DNA from: Strongylocentrotus purpuratus
Taxonomy: Eukaryota > Echinodermata > Echinoidea > Camarodonta > Strongylocentrotidae
Direction: 5' to 3'
Length of the DNA stretch: 64,000 nt
Assembly: GCF_000002235.5 (NCBI RefSeq)
Contig: NW_022145609.1
Span: forward strand, 7,194,163-7,258,162
The notes below the pieces were generated by a model. That model saw nothing but the letters and a program-made list of their open reading frames with translations. It did no database searches and was not told the DNA's origin. The position numbers were made by a program, and so were the translations under genes. Each line of letters opens with the position of its first letter. The first letter of the stretch is position 1. Shown piece after piece: positions 1 to 10,244 of this stretch.

Positions 1-1454
1 GCAGCAAAGCACATGTGGCCTGGAGATCTGAGCAATATTGTCAGCCGACTCAATGGAAACCCATACATCTTCCAAGAAGTGATCGACCAAGGTGGCGAGC
101 CTATAACGGCTGGTGAATACGCTGGTATAGGAGACGTCACTGAATTCAAGCACTGTGGCCACATCTCCGACCTCGGCCGCTGCTCAAACAACCTTGCAAA
201 CTACCAAAACTTTGGTGAGAGCTGGGGCATGCTGAACTCTGACGCCGCTTTTGTCTTCGTCGACAACCACGATAACCAAAGAAACCACGGAGGCGGTGGA
301 AACATCGTTACTCACACAGACCCCGCTAGTTACAAACGAGCTGTGGCTTTCATGCTTGCCTGGAACTACGGTACGAAGAGGATCATGAGCAGCTTCAGCT
401 TTGATGGCGATACCGATAGGGGTCCACCTGGAAACGGTCCTATAATCAACGGTCAAGGTACTTGTGATGGTGGCTGGGTGTGCGAACATCGCTGGCGTCA
501 AATTCGTAACATGGTTGGCTTCAGCAAGCAGGCAGGAGGACACGGTGTCGAAAACTGGTGGTCCAACGGCAACAACCAGATCTCCTTCTCCAGAGGTAAC
601 CAAGCCTTCTTCGCAATGACATGCGAAGGCTCAATGTCAAGGGACTTCACTACTGGACTGCCCGATGGAAACTATTGTGACGTCATCAGCGGAGATCCCA
701 CGGACAGTGGCTGCACAGGAATGTACGTTACGGTGAGTGGCGGAAATGCTCACATCACGGTACCTTCTGGAGAAGACTCCATGGTAGCTATTCATGTAGG
801 CGCTAAGTCAGGTGGTGGTAACGGAGGTGGGGGTAATAACCCAACCTCATCCCCTCCAGAAGACAACGTAACCTCTCCGCCAGGTACTTCCCGCACCATT
901 ATCTTCATCCGTAAGGAAACTTCCTCTGGTCAAGATATGTTTATCCAAGGTGGAATAGGTCACGAAAGACGTCAAGGCTGCACCAGCAACGCCGACAGCA
1001 GTGCCTGCGCTATCCCTATCACCCACAGAACCGGCGGGTCCGATCAGACCCTTAATGACCTAAGGAGGGCGACGACTATCTTGACTGGTATAGTTCTGAG
1101 AGCGACCAGAGTTCCGAGGCCCCGGGATCACCTTTAGTCTGGACAACCAATAATGCCAATCACGGCAGTACGGTCGACCAGCAAGGCTACGGTTATTTTC
1201 CCCTCAACCAGTGGGGTGACCATTACTGGATGCTCGACGTCGACATGGACTGCAGTAAAACGGAGGACGGTTGGTTCGAGCTCAAGGGATACGTTAAAGG
1301 AGGCCAGGGCTGGGAAAGCGATCGTGCCCAGGGATCTTGCAGTGGATCTGCAGGAGGCTCAAAACCCTATAGCTCGTCTAACCACTTCGGTCGCTGTGGA
1401 TTCATCAACAAGTTTGACTTCGAAAGCAACAGTTGTGAAATGAATTACTTTTAA
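1..1454 (+). CDS. alpha-amylase (GH13), 3' terminal part, with -1 frameshift
   Basis: This is the C-terminal half of a secreted animal alpha-amylase, which hydrolyses internal alpha-1,4 bonds of starch and glycogen. Reading is open from base 1 (AAKHMWPGD), so the N-terminus and the Asp nucleophile lie just left of the window. Counting from the Met at 13, FQEVIDQGGEP carries the catalytic Glu (residue 22) and FVDNHDNQR carries the third catalytic Asp (residue 87). Asn85 and Arg123 match the chloride ligands Asn298 and Arg337 of human pancreatic amylase. The C-terminal beta domain follows, then a Gly/Asn/Pro/Ser linker (about 810-890), then an extra module starting RTIIFIRKETSSGQD, of the kind known from some invertebrate amylases. 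The first frame stops at 1137. Homology resumes in the third frame from about 1059 (PKEGDDYLDWYSSE) and runs to the stop at 1452-1454. The shift sits where GACC appears to lack one C, so it is a recent lesion or a sequence error. No intron is seen in this part. Confidence 0.93.
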
Positions 1455-1954
1455 ATAGCAAGGGCAAAATGAATACAGGCCTACTGTTCAGGCCTTACTC
1501 CTTCTTAAACCAAGTATCACAATATGGTTTTTAATCAAATACTTAAAGACACCGATCTTGAGAAACGAAACTGAAAATTAATAATGGTTCTGATATCCTC
1601 ACTTTGAAAAACAAAGAAAACCAAAGAAAAGTCCATTCCATCAGCAAAAATGTTTTCCGTTATGGTGATGAATACTCAAAGTAATGATATAATATTGGAT
1701 CTATATGAAATACATTATTATCCTCATTACACGTACTCCAGAAAGTGCATGCCCTTGCAATAAAGACAAATACTTGAAATTTAAATCTATCTCTATACTG
1801 TTTGTCATTTCCACGGTCTCATTGTTTTTGTTTTATTTATCTCTTTATGCTTTTTTTTCCCCACCTTCACCCCCCTCTATATTCATATTTTTCTGCTACC
1901 ATATTGTAATCCTGCTCTTCAGAGTCTACATTCCTCTTGTGAAGGGCAGTGAAT
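1455..1954. other. 3' flank of the amylase gene
   Basis: AT-rich non-coding sequence. An AATAAA at 1759-1764, about 305 bases after the stop, is a possible poly(A) signal on the + strand. No other structure or coding evidence was seen. Confidence 0.35.
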
Positions 1955-2820
1955 GAAAAGAATGGTGATAAGGATGACAATAGTATGGGGAGTAAAGACT
2001 AGGAAGATAATTATAATGAGAAGGCTGACGATGAAGGGAGAAGGGGTGAAGTTGAGGATGATGAGAAGGAGAATGAAGGTGTAGATGATATTCGTATTGA
2101 GGAGATGTACAGGAGGAGGGTCATATTTATGATGAGAACGAGAATGTATTAGTATTGAAAATTCGAAGATCGGGAAGATGAGGAGGAGGAGTAGGGTAGT
2201 GTTTACGATTCCGATGAGGATAATGGTGAGGATTATATTAGTATTGGGGGGGGGGGGTGGGGTACGAAGATTGGGAAGATGAGGAGAAGGAGGGTCGTGT
2301 GTATGATAAAAATGAGAATGTATTAGTATATCAGGGAGTGAAGATTAGGAAGATGAGGATCATGTTTACAATTCCAATTCCGATGATGGTGAGGATTATA
2401 TATATATATATATAGTATTGAGGATCGAGTACGGATTGGGAAGATGAGGAGGAGGTTCGTGTTTACGATTCTGATAAGGATGATGGTGAGGATTATATTA
2501 TTATTGAGGAGTGCGAAGATTGGGAACATGAGGAGAAGGAGGAGGAGGATCAAGTAGAGGATGAGAATGATGATGAACACATTGAAAATAATGATAGTTA
2601 GGAGGAGGATGACGAAGAGGGGGGGGGGGGGGTCATGTTGAGGTTGAGGATGAGAATGATGGTAAGAATGTATAATATTGAGGGGAGTGAATATCGAGGA
2701 GATAAGGAGGAGGAGGGTCTTGTTTACGATGAGAATCCGGATGGGGGTCAGGATATTACTATAGAATGAATATTGAGAACATCTTTTAAGAGGAGGAGGA
2801 TAAGAGAATGATTAGGTTGC
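1955..2820. repeat. purine-rich degenerate minisatellite
   Basis: The + strand is almost entirely purine, dominated by GAT/GAG/GAA triplets. A recurring segment of the type GAAGATTGGGAAGATGAGGA starts near 2165, 2266, 2341, 2431 and 2514. It is followed each time by a variant of GTTTACGATTCYGAT and GGTGAGGATTATAT, so the unit is about 75-100 bp with irregular spacing. G runs (around 2247 and 2619) and a short TA run (2399-2414) interrupt it. Open frames on the minus strand here are products of composition. Confidence 0.7.
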
Positions 2821-3330
2821 TCTAGATAACGATGTTACATGTCTATCATGGCAATTGTTATCATACTTGAAAGGTGACATTCTGTCATCTGTGATGGTAT
2901 TATTTGCAAGTCCTGTCATTTAATATTATGATAACTGTTATAATCAAATAATGATAATAAATATTGTTATCAATATTATCATTATTGTCATCATTATGAA
3001 TTATTATTAAGTTCTTGGACAACTACCCTGTGGGCAATCACCCCCTGCCAATTACCAGCTGGACAATTACCCCCCCCCCCCCCCCCCCCCCCCCCCTCAG
3101 GACAAAGACCGTACCCATTTCTATCAGTGTCTCAGGCTCTTTCTCGATCTCTGTCCCTCTCATTCCTTTTCCCGATTTCTTCTTCTATTTTCCTTTATAT
3201 ATTTTCTCTTTCTTTATAATTGTCTCATTTTTTCCACTTAGGTCGCCATGCAAATTAAGGGGGCGGGGTCGCTTGGGCCTCGGCTCCACTGCCCCTGGAT
3301 CTGCCACTGCTGAAACGTATTCCCCGCAAC

Positions 3331-3364
<34 letters not shown>

Positions 3365-3649
3365 AAATAGTAGACTATTTGACCTTTAGACATGTCTGAT
3401 CCTCGAACTCCTCATTAATCCACCACGGCCACGTAAGCACTGTTTATGCGATGGAGAGTGAGTAATGTATTATTTGCGACGTGGCAATTAATACTCAAAA
3501 TCATCGAATGCTTTCTAGTTGCTTTTTAGGCTAGGTGCATGTTCTTAGCAGAAACTTTCGAAGGTAAGCAGTCGATTTTCTTTGACTACGGTCCCAGGTA
3601 CTTTATTCCATGTTTCTGAATATAACTGTAGACTATCTGTTTTCGTAGT
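2821..3649. other. intergenic sequence with two poly(C) tracts
   Basis: No gene is visible. Runs of 27 C (3070-3096) and 30 C (3332-3361) flank a CT-rich stretch. The text CCCCTGGATCTGCC near 3293-3306 resembles the TIR ends of the hAT-like elements described elsewhere in the window. 2900-3010 is rich in ATT/ATC. Confidence 0.6.
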
Positions 3650-4505
3650 CTATTGTACACACATAGATCTAGGTGCATTACTATCCTAGCTGTGAAAAGC
3701 TGTGCTATTGATTTTCAACATTTCAAACACCACTGTACAAAACTTAACTGATTTCACTAAAATTAAAAATCGGTACTTAAGGTTTAGAATCTAGTGACGA
3801 ACTGACGATTGATGACACCTAGATTCTAGATCTAAATAGACTAGATCTAGATCTAGAATCTAGCAGTAAAATACAATTTTTTTTTAACTTTCCGATGTTG
3901 GAAACTAGTAATACTCACTCCAGCAAAGCATATAGAGTCAATGCTAAAGCGTATTGACCTTTAGCACTGCATACATGCTGTGAGGCAGGGACCTAGAAGT
4001 CTATACACAAATACACACACCACACAATATCGCATAGACTGTACACAATCATGTCGATGCAGCTGTAAGCAAAGTTTGACACTAGACTTACAATTTGAAT
4101 TTTTAAATTATTCTTTTTAACATTAGTAAGTTGAAATAAATGTATTTTACTGCTATTTAGGTGTCGTCAATTGTCACAAAAGTACTGATTTTGAGTGAAA
4201 TCAGTTGAGTTTTGTACAGTGGTGTTTGAAATGTTGAGAATCAAAAGCACAGCTTTTAGTACTACACAGCCAGGATAGTGATGCTCCTATGTGTGGTAAT
4301 AGAAAGGTGTAGAAAGAATAATTTAAAAATTCAAGTTGTGAGTCCACTGTCAAACTTGCCGATCAGCAGCATCGGCATAATTGTGTGGATGTGTGTGTTA
4401 TGACTGTATTGACTATTCATGTATCCAAAATGCTGCCTATTATATTAATACGTAGTAGTAGTGCAGTTATAGAGGTCAATGACTCTCTATGCTTTGCTGG
4501 AGTGG
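3650..4505. repeat. compound inverted repeat, unit order B-A-B'-A'
   Basis: Two sequence blocks each occur once forward and once inverted. Block B is about 3660-3915, with arms such as CATTTCAAACACCACTGTAC. It returns inverted at about 4113-4310 (GTACAGTGGTGTTTGAAATG). Block A is about 3916-4112, starting CTCCAGCAAAGCATA and ending AATTTTTAAATTATTCTTT. It returns inverted at about 4310-4505. The left B copy has an extra run of TCTAGATCTAG-type palindromes (3822-3865) that the right copy lacks. This is best read as two diverged copies of a non-autonomous element in opposite orientation. Termini were not determined. Confidence 0.75.
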
Positions 4506-5027
4506 TATTGTATTGCTTGTATCGATTACATTTTGAGGAGCTTGTATAGGGCTGGGTGATAATTCATGATGTTGATATCGATTGATTGATATTGATTTCT
4601 TCGTCCACAATGTGGAAATATGCTTCCCACCAGCATTACAATAATACAAGAAAAAGAGTACAATAATATGAAACATGCAAAACAATTAAGCAAACAATGT
4701 CAGAACAGAAAAAACCTTATATACGCCTTCCAAAATTGTTAAAAGTCCTTTCTGATTAGAAGATTAAAAATATCTCTCCACTGCTTTTAACGGGCTATTC
4801 AACATAATCATTGTTGATGTATTAAGCTTAATGACTATGAGGACAGTTTTTGAATTCAAATAATTATAGTCATTATTGCTATTATTATTATTATCAACGC
4901 CATCAATGTTCATCAAAGTGGGTAGATAACTGCAGTTATATCATTGTGGTCGTATTAAAATCAAATTAAAATCATATATACATGTATGTATACTAACAAT
5001 AGTTGGTAACTGAAATGCTATCGTTAA
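4506..5027. other. AT-rich intergenic, nothing recognised
   Basis: No coding evidence, RNA gene or clear repeat. Short ATT runs occur around 4880-4895. Confidence 0.5.
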
Positions 5028-5471
5028 TTACTGTATCTCTTTACGAAGTGGTTGAACATGTGAATATAGTTTGGTACGAAGGAATAGCGGAAGTGTGCTC
5101 GGTTTGTGCGTGGGATGTTTAGTCGAATTCCGGTTGAAAGAATACTGGGTGTTGAGAGGGTGACTTTGATCTTTCATGATTTTGTTTGTTTTGGACATGA
5201 CTCTCTGTTCGAACAAACAGTTTATATCAATCAAATCATGCCCTGTCACTCTCTGTGCCGCTCGTCGCACCCAGTCTAATCGAGTCCGTTTTTTCTCGGT
5301 CCCATTTCCGTAATAACAAATCACATTGTATGTTAGTATGCTTTGTATTAATGACTGATAAAACAAAACCAGAATTGTTCTGTCAACATGAATGTTTTTC
5401 ATCATTCTCAGAAAGTAGAGTCTTTGGTTTCCCTTCTTAGTAAGAAGAAAAAAATCAAAGTGCTGGGACAC
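5028..5471 (-). pseudogene. 5'-truncated LINE reverse transcriptase C-terminal fragment
   Basis: The minus strand reads 147 codons typical of the C-terminal end of non-LTR retrotransposon ORF2 proteins (CR1/Rex-like style): QRLYFLRMMKNIHVDRTIL, then LFYQSLIQSILTYNVICYYGN, and further on RRAAQRVTG and SHPLNTQYSF. No RT catalytic core (YADD-type box) or endonuclease is present, so this is a dead 5'-truncated copy. The open frame is short and lies just upstream of the TRIC gene, on the opposite strand. The subfamily call is tentative. Confidence 0.75.
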
Positions 5472-5743
5472 ACTGTATAGAAAATATTCATGATTACATG
5501 TATTGCTTGTTGTAACTTCTTCAAATTACTTTTTGAAATTGCCTGTTCGGATTCAACCAATCTGTCCGAACACACAACGTGAGGGTATACTGTTCATTGA
5601 GATTCAAGCTTACATTTTTCTTAATCCATCAGAACATCATTGCATTTATTCTAACCATAATTCATTCATTTTCCCATACAGATCATCTGTCTTACCTCTA
5701 TAAGTGAACTGAACGAAGAACACCTCCACATCTCACATTCAAG

Positions 5744-5885
5744 ATGAATTACTCAGCCTATATTCCGGACTACTCCCTCTTTGTAGAATATGCCAACACG
5801 TACGCCCAGCTACCCCTGTTCCCCTTCTTTGATGTGGCCCATTACATCATGATGATTCTAGCCCTCAGGAACGATGCAGGAGATG
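5744..5885 (+). CDS. TMEM38: TRIC exon 1 (coding part)
   Basis: ATG at 5744 in context AAGATGAAT. It encodes MNYSAYIPDYSLF through LALRNDAGD and ends after the first base of a codon. Donor GTAAGA starts at 5886. Confidence 0.9.
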
Positions 5886-8826
5886 GTAAGAAATACACAG
5901 GGATTTAATGGTTTTTAGACAGAAGGGTATTTCGCAGCAGAAAATGTTACATTTGATCTTCATGACCTTTAGGGCCGCCCCCCCCCCCTCCCCCCTCCCA
6001 CTTCGGGGTCAGAGGGACCACATTCGTGTTCCCAAAATCTCCGGTAAAGGGGTACTTTTCATGCAACAAAGTCCGGCCCATAATACACAAAATTCTCTCT
6101 TGTCATCTGTCTCCCTCTCTTTTCTCCCTTCTCTCTCTCTCTCTCTGTCATTCTACTATCCCCATCTTTTTTTTGTCTTCATGTGAAAAAATAAAATTGT
6201 TGTAGAAATTTACTTTTTAACCCTGACCAAAAATTATGTGTGTAATACATGCAAAAATCCATTTGCCTTTTAAAATAAGTATGATTTACATTCCACTGTG
6301 GAAAGGCACCTGTGTTTGTTTTCACTTGCTATCTCTCTGCTGTGTTCATGCACGTGTTCACAATTCATCATTCCATTTTCATGCAGGGTTTGTGTCACTG
6401 GCCGAGAACAACCCCCTCGCTTGCTGGCTTTGTAGCATGCTATCCTGTTTTGCTGGATACATACTTAGCAATGCCCTTCTGGGACAGTCCCTCTTGGCCC
6501 CTTTTGCATACCACTCGAAGATTGGCATTGCAACTATAGTGTGGTAAGAAAGATGTCATCTTCTTTGTTTATCAAATTGTAAGTACAGTGAAACCTGCCT
6601 ATAAAGACCACCCAAGGGAGACAAGACAAGTGGTCTGTATAGGCAGATGGTCCTTTTAGTACATGTTTCAACGAAAAAACATTTTCAAGGGAAATAAATA
6701 TGTGGTCTCTGTAGACAGGTGGTTGCTAAAATAAGTTTTATTGCACATGTAGATACTGATTTTTTTTGAGAATTTACAGCCACTTCACAAATACATATTT
6801 CTTGATAACTCTGTTGTAGTTATAAGTACATATATTATCTAATTTTTGAGTAAAGTAAAAAGGAAAAAAGTCTAAAACTAGATTGAAAGTTTTGGGCAAT
6901 AGGTTATCATTAAGTATGAGAAAACTATTTGATTTTTTGTTTGTCTCCAGGTACATGATATTTTACTCACCTGCTGATATATTCTACAAGCTGGTTACAA
7001 GCTTCCCTGGCAAGCTTGTGATAGGCCCCATGAAGGAGGCAGTCAGGGCACGTAAGGTTGGACTAGGAGTGCTTCAGGCTGCTCAGGTCTATCCTCAAGG
7101 CTTTATCATCATGGTCATCATCGGAACCGTCAGAGGTATACTCACTGCCCATCCAGTTTTCAGGCTATTATACAAATAATACACAGGAGTGAGGGCATTA
7201 GTAACAATTACCCACACAAGGTACCTTTGGAACAGTCTAACACGCCCAAGGCGATAGCCGAGGGTGTTTGGACTGTTTTGAAGGTACTGAGTGTGGGTAA
7301 TTTTAAGGATGCCCGAACAAAATGATGTGTATTATTTGTTTTATGAGATTATGTTTAATTTGTTTTATAAAATGATGTTCATAACATGATTTTACTAATG
7401 ACCGGTCATTATCAAAATTACGTGTCAGGCAAAATAAGTGCCTGGTCACGTGTACGCTCTCAACCAACCATTTGATTAGGATCCACATCATCATCTTATA
7501 ATGCTTATTATACAATGGATTCTGGAGTGTTAGCTATCTAATTGGTCCAATGACTCAATGACAGTGCTTCATTCTTTCCATATGCTGCCAACCATGCACA
7601 AACGCTTCCATCATAGAGTGATAACCCACAGCTAAGAGTGGTAATGCATGGCTAATTTTGATTTAATAAAGATGACTTTATATCAAATATATACTCGAAA
7701 ATCTTATCGATAAATAGTGTCCACTCTCCATCTCTGCTGAGTGCATAACATTTAGTGTTACTGAACAATGTGATTTTTCTTGCATATCCCTAAATTGTCT
7801 TGACTTTCTTTAGTAAATCAAATTTCAATTCTCATAATAATGTTTTTCTTATGCCTATTTCTTGTATTCATTTTTCAAGAGGGGGTCGTTTCCAAAGCTG
7901 GTCTATACCTTCAAAATCATCATAGATTCAGGTTTCTAACATATCTGACTGACTAAACAACAATACTTACTATTTTTCTATCCGTCTCGACAGGATCTGG
8001 AAGTGCCTTCATGAGGTTCTTTGAAAGAGTTCTGAGAGGAGCCTGGAAACCAACACAGAATGAATTACTCAACCCATCATTGTAAGTACAGTCTAGTGTG
8101 CATTCAAAGATTTACATGTAGGGATTGTTGTTTCATGTCCTCTACACTCACAGGCATAGCAGAGACACAAAACAAAACAGAATAAATTGTTTGAATCCTT
8201 GTTACCGGTTCATACGTGTGTCATTCATAATTAGACGACACGAGAGAGAGAGAGTAAGCACAAGCTCATGTATACATACACTATTCTGTATATAGGACTG
8301 GGGAAGCTAGATGGCATAAGTTTCTGTAAGTATTTACATGTAGGGGTAAACTAAGAAGTACAGATACATAAATGGCATAATAAATAACTCAAACCATCAC
8401 TGTATGTACATACCATGTAGACTAGCTCGACATGTAGAGATTGACGATATATGCATGTAGGGATTGTTGTTTCATGTCCATTACACTCACAGTCATGGCA
8501 GAGACACAAAACAAAACAAAGAATAAATTGTTTGAATCCTTGTCACCGGTTCATGCTTATGTCATTCATGATTAGATGACACGAAAGAGAGAGAGAGAGA
8601 GAGAGTGAGCACACTAGCTTATAAATGCAATCAGGTGTTCGGTGTTAGGTGTCCGTTGTTAGGTGTAAGGTGTTCTTTCTTGCCGGTTTCCTCACTTGTA
8701 TAGATATATATATATATATATTTGTATTTTATGTTTATCTTTCGTTATGTTATTTGTATGTTCCTTATCTGTAAATATCAATGTTATAATTCGGTATGTT
8801 TTTATATGACGAATGGAATAAAATGA

Positions 8827-8878
<52 letters not shown>

Positions 8879-10043
8879 TGTCTTGTTTACCCAGGGTAGC
8901 CTCATCAGTATTCATACTGTTCTCCCTGAGGGCCCTGCAATCATATTATTGAATTGAATTGAAAAAAGCTCATGTATACATACAATGTATATAAGACTGT
9001 GGAAGCTAGATGGCATAACCTCTGTAAGCATTTACATGTAGGGATAAACTAAGTAGTACAGATAGATAAATTGCATAATAAATAACTAAAACTATCACTG
9101 TATGTACATACCATGTAGAATCTTATTTCTCTACATGTAGAGAGTGATTGGTAAGTACTTGGTTAGGAAGATAGAGATAGATGGATGATATACTAAATTT
9201 CCCAACCTGGCAAGTTAGTTGAGAATCCTATGATTGCTTTACCTTCTTTATCTCTGTAGGCTGGTTCAGATATGGGGATTGTTTATGTGTAAATGAATAG
9301 CAACAAAGGTCTTAGCTCTGTTTTAAGATACAAAAATATGAAGTGTATTACACCTTATGTCATCATTAAAATAAAATGCAGTCAGTTACCACTTCATATC
9401 TGACCAAGGCATTACCATTGATAGGGGTGTCGTGGTCGAGTGGATACGTAGCAGGACTGTCGATCACAAGGTCCGTGGTTCGAGTCCCGCCGCGGCATTA
9501 ATGTCCTTTGGCAAGACATTGATCTACATTTGCCACACTCAACCCAGGTGATGTAAATGGGTACCTGGCAGGGATTAATTCCTTGAAATGCTGGAGCGCT
9601 GTAATGATTGATTGATTTGACTTTATTCCATTTCATACATCAATTAGCAGCTAGGCTAAAGCTAGATTAATGCGCCTCGTAATAGAATTTCTAGATAGAT
9701 GGCGCTATAGAGATGCGTATTATTATTATTATGTGGCCCTCTCTTGATGCATCTTAGTGTCTTTTCTCCTTGTAGCATGACCCAGGCTACCATCCTCTGC
9801 AGCATCCTCCTCACCATGGAAACCCTGGACTACATCCCTATAGATGCACCGGAGCTCATGCTGATGCTCACCACTCTCCTGGTAGGCTACAAGATGGCGT
9901 CGGTCGTGTTCAAGGTCGGCGACCCACTGGCGTCCATAGAGAACACCTGCAGACCCCTGCTCTTCGGAAAGTGGATTGGAAAGGACGCCCCCATAGACAA
10001 AAAGGGCGATTCCAAGAAGGATGGTAAACCGAAGAAGGAATGA
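5744..10043 (+). CDS. TMEM38: TRIC channel (trimeric intracellular cation channel, TMEM38 family), five coding exons
   Basis: TRIC channels are homotrimeric monovalent-cation channels of the ER/SR membrane that supply counter-current during Ca2+ release. Five exons join in phase to 279 codons plus stop, against 291-299 aa for the human proteins: 5744-5885, 6387-6543, 6951-7135, 7994-8081 and 9776-10043. All introns are GT...AG. Recognisable blocks are LPLFPFFDVAHYIMMIL (exon 1), NNPLACWLCSMLSCFAGYIL (exon 2), FYSPADIFYKLV then MKEAVRARKVG (exon 3), and RFFERVLRGAWKP (exon 4). The KExxRxxK motif (residues 128-135) matches the phosphoinositide-binding signature of the family. Exon 5 encodes the last membrane segments and a Lys-rich tail (KKGDSKKDGKPKKE). 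The ATG at 5744 is the only start that gives the family N-terminus. TTTTCCCATACAG at 5669-5681 could be an acceptor, so a 5'UTR intron is possible. Introns hold MITEs, a SINE and an internal duplication. Confidence 0.93.
6387..6543 (+). CDS. TMEM38: TRIC exon 2
   Basis: Acceptor TTTTCATGCAG ends at 6386 and donor GTAAGA begins at 6544. The split codon GGG joins exon 1. It encodes FVSLAENNPLACW through KIGIATIVW, covering the second membrane helix and the following luminal or cytosolic segment. Confidence 0.92.
6585..6740 (+). mobile_element. MITE-like repeat in TRIC intron 2
   Basis: ACAGTGAAACCTGCCTATAA begins a pattern of inverted half-sites: CCTGCCTATAAAGACCACC at 6594-6612 against GTGGTCTGTATAGGCAG at 6630-6646, then GTGGTCTCTGTAGACAGG near 6702-6719. 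This layout is common in short palindromic repeats of marine invertebrate genomes. Precise termini were not determined. Confidence 0.6.
6951..7135 (+). CDS. TMEM38: TRIC exon 3
   Basis: Acceptor TTTGTCTCCAG ends at 6950 and donor GTATAC begins at 7136. It encodes YMIFYSPADIF, MKEAVRARKVG and IIMVIIGTVRG. The basic KExxRxxK motif lies here. Confidence 0.92.
7175..7336. mobile_element. fold-back MITE in TRIC intron 3
   Basis: A 162-bp near-complete palindrome. AATAATACAC at 7175 pairs with GTGTATTATT ending at 7336, AATTACCCACAC pairs with GTGTGGGTAATT, and the arms continue to a centre at CAAGGCGATAGCCGAGGG. It starts 39 bases after exon 3. Confidence 0.8.
7396..7411. repeat. perfect 16-bp palindrome
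   Basis: TAATGACCGGTCATTA is self-complementary. It lies in TRIC intron 3, in AT-rich DNA that may be the centre of another decayed element. No function is inferred. Confidence 0.6.
7994..8081 (+). CDS. TMEM38: TRIC exon 4
   Basis: Acceptor CGTCTCGACAG ends at 7993 and donor GTAAGT begins at 8082. It encodes GSGSAFMRFFERVLRGAWKP and TQNELLNPS, and ends after two bases (TT) of a codon completed by exon 5. Confidence 0.9.
8114..9155. repeat. two-copy duplication inside TRIC intron 4
   Basis: A unit of about 340 bp (8114-8453) is repeated from 8454. Matching landmarks are TAGGGATTGTTGTTTCATGT (8117 and 8457) and AAGCTAGATGGCATAA (near 8304 and 9003). The second copy is split by a 353-bp insertion (8613-8965), so duplication came before insertion. 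Both copies also contain short GA runs. Confidence 0.8.
8613..8965. mobile_element. insertion within the second intronic duplicate
   Basis: The flanks TGAGCAC and AAGCTCATG are contiguous in the first duplicate (8254-8272), so the interval between them is inserted DNA. It contains a (TA)n run, a (TAA)n array (8828-8877) and an end reading ACCCAGGGTAGCCTCATCAG, a repeat-like text, followed by ATTGAATTGAATTG. The element class is unknown. Confidence 0.65.
9258..9411. mobile_element. MITE in TRIC intron 4 (family shared with 62185-62418)
   Basis: The left end AGGCTGGTTCAGATATG and the right end CATATCTGACCAAGGC form TIRs. The interior text ATAGCAACAAAGGTCTTAGC and TAAGATACAAAAA also occurs in the element at 62185-62418, which has matching ends. 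Confidence 0.65.
9421..9733 (+). mobile_element. tRNA-derived SINE in TRIC intron 4
   Basis: The head has a pol III A-box-like TGGTCGAGTGG and a perfect B box GGTTCGAGTCC (9477-9487). A body follows with TTTGGCAAGACATTGATCTA and GGGTACCTGGCAGGGATTAA. The 3' tail reads TGCGCCTCGTAATAG and TAGATAGATGGCGC and ends in (TAT)n. The tail matches the 3' end of the LINE fragment at 21745-22250, suggesting that LINE machinery mobilises it. It is similar in type to the SINEs known from sea urchins. Confidence 0.8.
9776..10043 (+). CDS. TMEM38: TRIC exon 5 (terminal coding exon)
   Basis: Acceptor TTTTCTCCTTGTAG ends at 9775. In phase with exon 4 it reads FMTQATILCSILLTMETLDY, then LMLMLTTLLVGYKMASVV, and ends PKKE followed by TGA at 10041. 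It aligns with the last two membrane segments and the basic tail of vertebrate TRIC-B. Confidence 0.92.
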
Positions 10044-10244
10044 AGGCGTTTTAACTGATGGGATGAAATCTTCTTGTTGGTTGGAGTAGTCAGCGTCCTT
10101 CAATGTTGAAGATGCAGAACTTTATGAGATAGATGAGCTTTGAAAGTACCATACAGTATTGCAGTGCAGCGCACCACCTGGTTCTCATCATTATTACACC
10201 GTTACTTGTGAGGTGAAGGGTAGATTAGTAGAAGAATAGATCCC

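Noticed and set aside
184..603. 139-codon open frame on the minus strand
   Set aside because: It is antisense to the conserved amylase coding sequence and has no family signature.
3070..3361. CRISPR or other structured array
   Set aside because: Only homopolymer C runs; nothing with regular spacers exists in this eukaryotic sequence.
9421..9495. Functional tRNA gene
   Set aside because: A and B boxes are present, but the sequence continues into a SINE body and tail and the cloverleaf is not convincing.
9729..10103. 124-codon open frame on the minus strand
   Set aside because: It overlaps TRIC exon 5 in antisense, which explains its openness.
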